NCBI GenBank assembly: GCA_937905835.1
Contig: CALCXK010000086.1
Location: forward strand, 1-38,986
Reading direction: 5' to 3'
Source: an uncultured Ilumatobacter sp.
GTDB lineage: Bacteria > Actinomycetota > Acidimicrobiia > Acidimicrobiales > Ilumatobacteraceae
Length of the DNA: 38,986 bases
Both the position numbers and the translations under genes were made by a program. Of the stretch, positions 32,686-38,986 are shown piece after piece. The notes below the pieces were generated by a model. That model did not search any database. It saw only the letters and a program-made list of their open reading frames with translations, and was not told the origin of the DNA. How positions within the stretch are numbered: the first letter of the stretch is position 1; each line of letters opens with the position of its first letter.

Positions 32686-35273
32686 CAGTTGCATGCCTCG
32701 CAGGATTCGGGGTTTTCGAGGCTGCAAGCAAGCGCTTCCTCATCGGTGAACGATTTTGTCTGTGCAGGTACGGGAGCGCCGCCGCCGCCGTTCGGCGGTG
32801 TGGTGGTCTCTGCTGCGGACGTGGTCGACTTGTTGATCTTCGTGGCCGGACGACTGCGCAGGTAATAGGTGGTCTTGAGACCGGCCTTCCAGGCGTGCAG
32901 GTACATCGAAGAAAGCTTGCCGATAGTCGGTGTCTCCATGAAGAGATTGAGTGACTGGCTCTGATCGATGAAGGCACCCCGCTCGGCGCCCATGTCGATC
33001 AGCTGGCGCATCGGAATCTCCCAGGACGTGCGGTACACCTCACGCAGTTCGACGGGGATGCGCTCGACGTTTTGCACCGAGCCCTCGGCCTGCTTGATCT
33101 CGTTGATCATCTTCTCGTCCCACAGGCCGCGACGCTGCAGTTCGGTAACGAGATAGCGGTTGATCTGCATGAACTCGCCCGACAGAGTTTCGCGCTTGAA
33201 CAGGTTGGACAACTGCGGCTCGATGCACTCGTAGCAGCCAGCGATCGAAGCAATAGTCGCCGTCGGAGCAATGGCGATGAGCAGGCTGTTACGCAGACCG
33301 TGCTCTGTGATGCGGGCACGTAATGTGTGCCAGTCGAGCTCGGCCGGCGGGATAACCTGCACGCCACTCTTGCGACCGCCGAGGTCCCAGAGGTCGAACT
33401 GCAGGTCGCCCTGCGCCGCGCGGGTGCCGGCGAACGACTCGTGAGGGCCGCTTTCAGCGGCCAGTTCGGTGGACGCCCACAGTGCATGGAAGTAGATATG
33501 CGCGCTGATCCGCTTGCTGAGTTCCTTCGCCTCGGGCGAATCAAACGGCAGGCCCTTCTTGAAGAAGACGTCTTGCAAGCCCATCATGCCGAGGCCAACG
33601 GGGCGCCACTTGTTGTTCGAGTATTCAGCTTCCGGCGTCGGGTAGTAATTGATGTCGATGACGCGGTCGAGAAACGGAATGACTTGACGGACAACACGGC
33701 CGAGGCTCTCGAAGTCGAACTCGTCGCCACCCTCGGGGCCGGTACCGACGAAGGTGCCGAGGTTGAGCGAACCGAGGTTGCAGACTGCGGTGTTGTCTTG
33801 GTCGGTGACCTCGAGGATTTCGGTGCACAGGTTGGACAGGTGCACGACACGCGGCGAGCCATCGTCGTTGAGCGCACCGGTTTGGTTGCACTTCTCGTTT
33901 GAAGCGTCCTTGAACGTCATCCAACCGTTGCCGGTTTGGGCCAGCGTGCGCATCATCTTCGAGTAGAGCGTGCGGGCCGAGACCTGCTTTTCGAAGAGGC
34001 CAGCTTCTTCGGCGGCGGTATAGGCCCGCTCGAAGTCTTCGCCAAACTTGTCGGTCAGGCTCGGGACCTTCTTCGGGTCGAAAAGGCTCCACTGCCAGTC
34101 TTTTTCGACGCGCTCCATGAAGAGGTCGGGAACCCAGTTGGCGATGTTCAGGTTGTGGGTGCGGCGAGCGTGGTCGCCGGTGTTGTCACGCAGTTCGAGG
34201 AAGTCCTCGACGTCGGCATGCCACGACTCGAGATAGACGCAGGCTGCACCCTTACGGCGGCCGCCCTGGTTGACCGCTGCGACTGACGAGTCGAGTGTCC
34301 GGAGCCACGGGACGATGCCGTTGGACAGGCCATTGGTACCCTGGATGAGGCTGTTCTTCGCACGCACCCGGTGCCATGCGACACCGATACCCCCAGCAAA
34401 CTTCGAGAGCTTGGCGATGTCGGTGTAACGCTTGTAGATACCTTCGAGGCTGTCTTCGGGGGAGTCGAGCAGGTAGCAGCTCGACATTTGGCTGTGTGTG
34501 GTGCCCGAGTTGAACAGCGTCGGGCTCGACGGCAAGTAGGCCAGCGATGACATCAGGTCGTAGAACTTGACCGCCTCGTCGACGCCACCAAGCAGTTCGC
34601 CGCTCTTGGCGTTACCAGCAACGAGACCGCAGGCAACACGAAGCATGAAGTACTGCGGTGTCTCAATGACGTCACGGCGCTCGGGGTGGCGGAGCAGGTA
34701 CCGGTCATAAACCGTGCGAAGGCCGAAGAACTCGAACAACCGGTCACGGTCAGAGTTGATGGCTGCGTTGAGTTCGGGAGCGTTGGCTTCGACAAATGCC
34801 ATCACCTCGTCGGAGACAATGCCCTGCTCGTGAGCGACCTTGATCGACTCGGAGAACCACGGGATGTTCTGGTTGCGGACTTCTTTGTCGACCACTGTGG
34901 CGAGGAGGCGGGCGGCCAGCTTGGAGTAGTTGGGCTCTTCGACAATCAGGCCTGCCGCGGTACGGATCGACAGGTTGTCGAGTTCGTTTGTGGTCGCACC
35001 GTCGGCGAGTGCCGAGATCGTACGAGTGGCAACACGCATTGGATCGACACCGAGCAGCCCTTCGGACGCTCGGGCTACGGCGTGAACGATCTTGTTCAGG
35101 TCGACCGCTTCGAGCTGACCGTTGCGCTTCATCACGCGCATCCCGCCACCAGGGGTGGCGCCGACCTGCGGGGCAGGAGCCGACTTCGCAGCGTCGATCA
35201 ACGTCGGCGCGCGTGACGCATCGGTGTCATCTGTACCTACCTGGGTCCCAACATTGCCGTCGGTCAGTGTCAC
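32685..35273 (-). CDS. nrdA: Ribonucleotide reductase alpha subunit (class I)
   Basis: Catalytic subunit reducing ribonucleoside diphosphates. The 862 residues contain an N-terminal ATP-cone (MRVMKRNGQLEAVDLNKIVHAV, about residues 45-135), allosterically sensing ATP/dATP. The redox pair sits in SQMSSCYLLDSPEDS and AVCNLGSLNLG. The active-site cysteine and Glu are in HLSNLCTEIL, and the radical-transfer Tyr-Tyr in KTTYYLRSRP. The tail ends CEACN, a CxxC for re-reduction by thioredoxin. The start is GTG 35273 with GGAG 7 nt before it. Two NrdR-like boxes lie 134-190 bp upstream. Confidence 0.96.
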   Translation of the reverse strand: MTLTDGNVGTQVGTDDTDASRAPTLIDAAKSAPAPQVGATPGGGMRVMKRNGQLEAVDLNKIVHAVARASEGLLGVDPMRVATRTISALADGATTNELDNLSIRTAAGLIVEEPNYSKLAARLLATVVDKEVRNQNIPWFSESIKVAHEQGIVSDEVMAFVEANAPELNAAINSDRDRLFEFFGLRTVYDRYLLRHPERRDVIETPQYFMLRVACGLVAGNAKSGELLGGVDEAVKFYDLMSSLAYLPSSPTLFNSGTTHSQMSSCYLLDSPEDSLEGIYKRYTDIAKLSKFAGGIGVAWHRVRAKNSLIQGTNGLSNGIVPWLRTLDSSVAAVNQGGRRKGAACVYLESWHADVEDFLELRDNTGDHARRTHNLNIANWVPDLFMERVEKDWQWSLFDPKKVPSLTDKFGEDFERAYTAAEEAGLFEKQVSARTLYSKMMRTLAQTGNGWMTFKDASNEKCNQTGALNDDGSPRVVHLSNLCTEILEVTDQDNTAVCNLGSLNLGTFVGTGPEGGDEFDFESLGRVVRQVIPFLDRVIDINYYPTPEAEYSNNKWRPVGLGMMGLQDVFFKKGLPFDSPEAKELSKRISAHIYFHALWASTELAAESGPHESFAGTRAAQGDLQFDLWDLGGRKSGVQVIPPAELDWHTLRARITEHGLRNSLLIAIAPTATIASIAGCYECIEPQLSNLFKRETLSGEFMQINRYLVTELQRRGLWDEKMINEIKQAEGSVQNVERIPVELREVYRTSWEIPMRQLIDMGAERGAFIDQSQSLNLFMETPTIGKLSSMYLHAWKAGLKTTYYLRSRPATKINKSTTSAAETTTPPNGGGGAPVPAQTKSFTDEEALACSLENPESCEACN

Positions 35274-35308
35274 CTGTTACTCCATCTCGTCATCGTCATC
35301 GTCATCAT
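35270..35308 (-). CDS. Possible 12-residue leader ORF overlapping nrdA start
   Basis: ATG 35308 reads MMTMTMTRWSNR and stops at a TGA that shares GTGA with the nrdA GTG start. The first codons come from a short GATGAC repeat. It could couple or tune nrdA translation, but a frame this short may be chance. Confidence 0.25.
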   Translation of the reverse strand: MMTMTMTRWSNR

Positions 35309-35312
35309 CTGG

Positions 35313-35357
35313 ATTTGCCGTATTCCACCGTTCATTCTCGCGTGTTCCACGGCAAAT
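35313..35357 (-). promoter_or_regulatory. Leader hairpin upstream of nrdA
   Basis: ATTTGCCGT (35313-35321) and ACGGCAAAT (35349-35357) are a perfect 9-bp inverted repeat with a 27-nt loop, about 40 bp before the nrdA start. If transcribed it would fold in the leader just ahead of the tiny ORF. Confidence 0.4.
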
Positions 35358-35406
35358 TTCTCGTTCGGTGCCGTTTCATTGCGGTTTTCATTGCCGACGC
35401 CTCAGG

Positions 35407-35421
35407 CACCAGATGTCGTGG
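35407..35421. promoter_or_regulatory. nrdR box: NrdR-like box 1
   Basis: CACCAGATGTCGTGG fits the dyad CAC-n-ACAT-n-T-n-GTG of actinobacterial NrdR boxes (seen on the minus strand as CCACGACATCTGGTG). It shares 14 of 15 bases with box 2, 42 bp away. Confidence 0.6.
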
Positions 35422-35448
35422 CTCAAGGTTTCGAAAGTGCCTCCTCGA

Positions 35449-35463
35449 CACCACATGTCGTGG
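35449..35463. promoter_or_regulatory. nrdR box: NrdR-like box 2
   Basis: CACCACATGTCGTGG, extended by TG to give CACCAC-5-GTGGTG, is a near-perfect dyad. Spacing to box 1 is 42 bp, four helical turns, so both sites face the same side of the DNA. NrdR represses reductase genes when dATP is high (family knowledge). Confidence 0.65.
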
Positions 35464-35560
35464 TGCTGAGGCCGTAATTACAGCAGTGAAACTATGTCGA
35501 TGTCAACTGTATGGGGTGCAAAACATCCACGTTTCCGCTGCCATGTCGCGAAGTCCCTGC

Positions 35561-35842
35561 TCAGGCGCTCGCGATGCTCATCAGTCGCGCCCAGGCACGC
35601 GATTCGGAACGTTCGGTCGCGGCGATCACTCGGCCCTCGAACTCTGCTTCGGCTACCCACATCGACTCTGTCCCGAGCAATCGGCCCCCGTTCGATCGGA
35701 TGTGGTTCTCACGAAACTCCAGCGTTGTGCGCCACCCTGCGCGTTCCAGCCACCTCCGGTCGAGTTGTCGCAACGTCGAGCGATGCCAACGGATGTGCGA
35801 AGCACGCTCGATTCGGTCTCTGGAGAGCAGTGGGCTGGCCAT
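35561..35842 (-). CDS. Small basic hypothetical protein
   Basis: I do not recognise this 93-residue protein. It begins MASPLLSRDRIERASHIRWH, is rich in Arg and Trp (RRWLERAGWRTTLEFRENHI), and ends with the helix AEAEFEGRVIAATERSE then SRAWARLMSIASA. The ATG at 35842 has only a weak AGAAG upstream. The longer frame to 36151 has low-complexity sequence typical of non-coding DNA and crosses the DnaA-box-like cluster. It lies between nrdA and the LOG gene, all on the minus strand. Confidence 0.5.
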   Translation of the reverse strand: MASPLLSRDRIERASHIRWHRSTLRQLDRRWLERAGWRTTLEFRENHIRSNGGRLLGTESMWVAEAEFEGRVIAATERSESRAWARLMSIASA

Positions 35843-35914
35843 GGCTTCTACTGTGCGCCAGATTGCCTGTGAGCAACAAGACGGGAAACCGTGTGACTTT
35901 GATGTGGTTGACCA

Positions 35915-35954
35915 TGTGGACAGCCTGTGGACTTCCCCACTCCGCTGTGGACGA
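35915..35954 (-). promoter_or_regulatory. Cluster of three DnaA-box-like 9-mers
   Basis: On the minus strand CTGTCCACA (35923-35915), AAGTCCACA (35934-35926) and TCGTCCACA (35954-35946) match TTGTCCACA at 8, 7 and 8 of 9 bases. All have the same orientation, with starts 11 and 20 bp apart. They lie 73 bp upstream of the small minus-strand gene and about 640 bp upstream of nrdA. There is no dnaA or dnaN nearby, so this is not an obvious origin. Confidence 0.4.
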
Positions 35955-36138
35955 CCGCCCTGCACGCACTCGATCGAGCGGCGTTGTTGGTGCCGACGAA
36001 TGGTGCCCGATCGAGACGCAAAGCCTGCAGACGTGCATGCAGCAGCGATCAACCTGATCGAGACGAATGCGCCTGGTTCTCGCCAGACCGACACGATACT
36101 GGCGTCCTCGCTGGCTCTGACTTCATGCGGTGCGCAGC

Positions 36139-36726
36139 TCAGCCGACCCATTTCCGAGTGAATTCGGGGGCGGGGCCGGCTGCGATCGATACCGCCTCGG
36201 CGGGCGTCACAGCCCGCTGCGCGAGTCCACCGTGCTGCGGCTTCATGAAGCCCGCTGCCGTCGCCCCGTCGATGAAGTCGAACAACGGATCGTAGAAGCT
36301 CTGCTCATCGTCGCTCAACATGACGTCGAGGAAAACGACCGGCGTACTGACGATGCCGAGTTGATTCCACGTCAGCACCTCGAACGCTTCCTCATACGTT
36401 CCGAATCCGCCCGGAAGCACCACGAAGCCGTCCGCGAGCTCGGCCATGCGCGCCTTGCGCGAGTGCATGTCCGGCAGCACCTCCAACTCGGTGAGCCCGT
36501 CGTGCCCGACTTCAAGCGCCAACAATTGCTCGGTGATGACACCGATCACGTCCCCTCCCCCAGCAATGACGGCATCGGCAACAATGCCCATCAGGCCGAC
36601 GTTGCCGCCGCCGTAGACCAGGCGGTGCCCCGCCTCGACAATGGCTGTTCCGAGCGCTTCGGCCATCAGAGCGAACGCTCCGTCAGTTCCGCTACTCGAC
36701 CCGCAGTACACACAGATGGTTGACAC
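36139..36726 (-). CDS. LOG-family protein (TIGR00730)
   Basis: A 195-residue Rossmann-fold nucleotide phosphoribohydrolase. STICVYCGSSSGTDGAF and RLVYGGGNVGLMGIVADAVI form the nucleotide site. The catalytic motifs are MHSRKARMAELADGFVVLPGGFGTYEEAFEVLTW, with the PGGxGTxxE signature. These enzymes release adenine or cytokinin bases from nucleoside 5'-monophosphates, and the bacterial role is often purine salvage. Length is normal. Divergent from the long acyl-CoA dehydrogenase with 67 bp between starts. Confidence 0.93.
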   Translation of the reverse strand: MSTICVYCGSSSGTDGAFALMAEALGTAIVEAGHRLVYGGGNVGLMGIVADAVIAGGGDVIGVITEQLLALEVGHDGLTELEVLPDMHSRKARMAELADGFVVLPGGFGTYEEAFEVLTWNQLGIVSTPVVFLDVMLSDDEQSFYDPLFDFIDGATAAGFMKPQHGGLAQRAVTPAEAVSIAAGPAPEFTRKWVG

Positions 36727-36793
36727 GAGTCACAGAGTGCCACGGTGGGACGATTATGAACGACTCTGTTGCCCATTGGTATTCTCATCACCC

Positions 36794-38419
36794 ATGGGAA
36801 TTGCTGCTCCTGACCTGCCTGCGTGCGCTGATGCCATCGACCTCGCCGATCGCGTGGTCGGCAAGGCGGTCCGACGACTCGCTGCACTCGAGGGCGGCGC
36901 CGACGTTCATCAGGTGCTCGCCTACGAGATCGCCCACGCAGCATCCGCCGTTGCGACCGCGAAATCGCTCATCGACTACGGCAACAAAGGCGAGGTCGAA
37001 GCAAAGATCTGCTGCGCCTACACCGCCGACATGTTGCACGACGTGGCCAACAAAGTCCTGGGCCGCGAAGACGACTGGGGCGTCGAACGGGACCCTCTTG
37101 GCAACGCGCATGCCTTCATGACGCAGTTCCGTGCGGCCGAGTTCCTCGCGTCGCTGGCCGACCAACCAGGACCGCTCCATCTGTCGAGCGACATGGAGAT
37201 GGTCGCCGACACGTTTGATGCCTTCGCTCAGAACGTCATTGCACCACACGCCGAGCACGTCCATCGCACCAACGCCGACGTGCCCGAAGAAATCATCACT
37301 GGGATGGCCGAGCTGGGCGCCTTTGGCCTCAGCGTCCCGTCCGAATACGGCGGCTACTCCGAAGGTGGCGACGAGGAATACATCGCGATGGTCGCAGCCA
37401 CCGAGGCCCTGTCGAAGGCCAGCCTGGGTATCGGCGGCTCGCTGATCACCCGCCCGGAGATCCTCACCCGTGCGCTCGTCAAGGGCGGCACAGAAGAGCA
37501 GAAGCAGAAGTGGCTGCCGCTCCTCGCAACCGCCGAAGTGATGCCTGCAGTTGCTGTCACCGAGCCCGACTACGGCTCCGACGTCGCTGGCATCAAGGTC
37601 ATGGCCACACGCGCCGACGGCCCGAACGGCGAAGCTGGCTGGGTCATCAACGGCGTCAAGACGTGGTGCACATTCGGCGCCCGCGCCGACGCACTCACCC
37701 TGCTTGCCCGCACCGACCCCGATCGGTCCAAGACCCACAAGGGCTTGTCGCTGTTCATCGTCCCCAAGCCTCGCGGTGACGCTCACGGCTTCGATTTCAC
37801 ACAGGACATCGATGGCAAGCCGACTGGCGGCACGATGACCGGCAGCCCAATCGACACGATCGGCTACCGCGGCATGCACTCGTACGAGATTGCTCTCGAA
37901 AACTGGTGGGTGCCTGCCGAGAACCAGGTCGGCATGGAAGAGGGTCTGGGCAAGGGCTTTTACTACCAGATGGCCGGATTCGAAAACGGCCGCCTGCAAA
38001 CAGCCGCCCGCGCCGTTGGTGTGATGCAGGCCGCCTACGAGTTGGGCCTCGAATACGCCGAAAACCGCAAGGTCTTCGGCGAATCAATCATCGACTACCA
38101 GTTGATCCGCGCCAAGCTCGGCCGCATCGCTGTACTCACCCAGGCTGGCCGCCAGTTCAGCTACGCCGTGGCAACGCTGATGGCCAAGGGCCAAGGCCAA
38201 ATGGAAGCATCGATGGTCAAGGCGTACGTCTGTCGGGCAGCCGAGTGGGTCACTCGCGAGTCGATGCAGATCCACGGTGGCATGGGATACGCCGAGGAGT
38301 ACGAGATCAGCCGCCTGTTCGTCGATGCCCGCGTGCTCAGCATCTTCGAAGGCGCCGACGAGACCCTCTGCCTCAAGGTCATTGCCCGTCAGTTGATTGC
38401 CAACAGCAACCAAGACTGA
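36794..38419 (+). CDS. Acyl-CoA dehydrogenase with N-terminal extension
   Basis: A 541-residue ACAD. The first 130 or so residues form an all-helical extension (LADRVVGKAVRRLAALEGGA, then YEIAHAASAVATAKSLIDYG) not present in standard ACADs. The core then begins SSDMEMVADTFDAFAQNVIAPHAEHVHRT and has FGLSVPSEYGGYSEGG. The FAD/substrate segments are AVAVTEPDYGSDVAG and WVINGVKTWCTFG. MQIHGGMGYAEEYEISRLFVDARVLSIFEGADET carries the catalytic Glu of the EG motif. ATG 36794 is chosen because the upstream frame is antisense to the LOG gene. Substrate is unknown. Confidence 0.92.
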   Translation: MGIAAPDLPACADAIDLADRVVGKAVRRLAALEGGADVHQVLAYEIAHAASAVATAKSLIDYGNKGEVEAKICCAYTADMLHDVANKVLGREDDWGVERDPLGNAHAFMTQFRAAEFLASLADQPGPLHLSSDMEMVADTFDAFAQNVIAPHAEHVHRTNADVPEEIITGMAELGAFGLSVPSEYGGYSEGGDEEYIAMVAATEALSKASLGIGGSLITRPEILTRALVKGGTEEQKQKWLPLLATAEVMPAVAVTEPDYGSDVAGIKVMATRADGPNGEAGWVINGVKTWCTFGARADALTLLARTDPDRSKTHKGLSLFIVPKPRGDAHGFDFTQDIDGKPTGGTMTGSPIDTIGYRGMHSYEIALENWWVPAENQVGMEEGLGKGFYYQMAGFENGRLQTAARAVGVMQAAYELGLEYAENRKVFGESIIDYQLIRAKLGRIAVLTQAGRQFSYAVATLMAKGQGQMEASMVKAYVCRAAEWVTRESMQIHGGMGYAEEYEISRLFVDARVLSIFEGADETLCLKVIARQLIANSNQD

Positions 38420-38430
38420 CGCCCTCACCT

Positions 38431-38574
38431 TCACGCCTCCTTCGCAGACAAGCTTCGCACCAACGCAATCAGCTCGGCATAGACCTCGGCGTTCGTCTCT
38501 GGCTTCGTCATGAAACCAGTCTCACCGGGCGGACGGCGGTAGACGGTTTCAGACAACTCCGCCACGTACGCCAC
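38431..38574 (-). pseudogene. Possible small ORF or decayed gene end
   Basis: A GTG-started 47-codon frame reads VAYVAELSETVYRRPPGETG, then FMTKPETNAEVYAELIALVR and SLSAKEA. This is protein-like composition, with a C-terminus reminiscent of helical bundle proteins. Immediately upstream, a different frame carries LTPRTVAAMLDLRAQ, so the two may be parts of one gene split by a frameshift. Not recognised. It could also be non-coding. Confidence 0.3.
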
Positions 38575-38672
38575 ATCGAACCTGCGCCCGGAGATCCAAC
38601 ATCGCCGCGACGGTCCTCGGCGTCAACACTGATTCCGGCATCCCGTCGCCGCTGCGGCACCGAAGACTTTCT

Positions 38673-38986
38673 ATGAGGCCACCCGACTTCGACAGATCGC
38701 TCCGCGAATCGCCCGGCTCTGTCCGACGTCGCTGCTCATTGCAGCGTGTGCTTGGCACCGCTGCCGTTGCGTTGGCCATCGCCAGTTGCAGCAGTACCGC
38801 ACCGCCCAAGTCCGTGACCGCTGCCGTCACCGCACCACCGGCCATCGCGCCACCGGCGACGGTCGCGCTGGCAACGACGGATGCGCCCGAGATTGCCACC
38901 ACGACGCCTGTAACCACGATCGCTCAGCCACCCATCGCTGCAGCCGAGACATGCCGGCGCTTGGCCGACTTCGATGACGGCGGCTT
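38673..38986 (+). CDS. Lipoprotein, 5' part (cut by window end)
   Basis: ATG 38673 opens a frame that runs off the right edge after 104 codons. The start MRPPDFDRSLRESPGSVRRR is a basic n-region. A hydrophobic stretch LGTAAVALAIAS follows, then a lipobox ending IASC with Cys about 38, so the protein should be lipid-anchored outside the membrane. A long Ala/Thr/Pro-rich linker (KSVTAAVTAPPAIAPPATVA) follows, then AAAETCRRLADFDDGG, probably the start of a folded domain. Function cannot be told from this part. Confidence 0.7.
   Translation, partial: MRPPDFDRSLRESPGSVRRRCSLQRVLGTAAVALAIASCSSTAPPKSVTAAVTAPPAIAPPATVALATTDAPEIATTTPVTTIAQPPIAAAETCRRLADFDDGG

Noticed and set aside
35915..35954. Chromosomal replication origin
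   Set aside because: Only three imperfect boxes, no AT-rich unwinding region, and no dnaA, dnaN, rpmH or parAB genes nearby.
38549..38917. 122-codon minus-strand frame MVTGVVVAISGASVV
   Set aside because: Most of it is antisense to the lipoprotein signal and linker; only its last part may be a gene remnant.

Overview
The window looks like chromosomal DNA of a high-GC Gram-positive bacterium. GTG starts are frequent. A mycobacterial-type paired ArsA ATPase, a SUF system with a SufU scaffold, VapBC, and many acyl-CoA enzymes all point to Actinomycetota. I infer an Acidimicrobiia/Ilumatobacter-like lineage; there is no rRNA in the window to confirm this. No rRNA, tRNA, CRISPR array or prophage was seen.

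Layout, left to right. A hairpin at 63-98 is followed by a small membrane-anchored protein, an acyl-CoA dehydrogenase and a divergent VapBC-type toxin-antitoxin pair. Next come a pyruvate kinase homologue with several altered active-site residues and an MBL-fold hydrolase. A ROK repressor then faces xylose isomerase across an intergenic region holding a perfect inverted-repeat operator. A 46-bp perfect palindrome precedes sufC-sufS-sufU. This cluster is followed by a REP-associated tyrosine transposase (RAYT) bounded by inverted repeats, with a third solo repeat copy just after xylA. On the minus strand follow YbaK, an MFS transporter, a PCD-like protein, a cysteine-rich small protein, sufB and a ferredoxin. 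An S9 peptidase, a MauE-like membrane protein and an MBL hydrolase come next.

The centre (19.3-22.2 kb) is a three-gene plus-strand operon: alpha/beta hydrolase, thioredoxin-domain fusion protein, and a UGSC-family selenoprotein. In the selenoprotein an in-frame TGA sits exactly at the U of the U-G-S-C motif, and a SECIS-like hairpin follows it. Two tandem CitE/malyl-CoA-lyase-type proteins come next, with a tandem hairpin repeat in their upstream region. After them lie mutY, a MaoC hydratase, an LPG-synthase-type membrane protein, a serine hydrolase, a two-subunit ArsA-like ATPase and an HMG-CoA-lyase-type enzyme.

The right part carries nrdAB (class I ribonucleotide reductase) with a long leader. 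That leader has two NrdR-like boxes 42 bp apart, a hairpin and a tiny ORF overlapping the nrdA start. A cluster of DnaA-box-like 9-mers lies further upstream. A LOG-family protein, a long acyl-CoA dehydrogenase and the start of a lipoprotein end the window. Functionally the region mixes acyl-CoA catabolism, Fe-S assembly with its clients (ferredoxin, MutY), and DNA precursor synthesis and repair.
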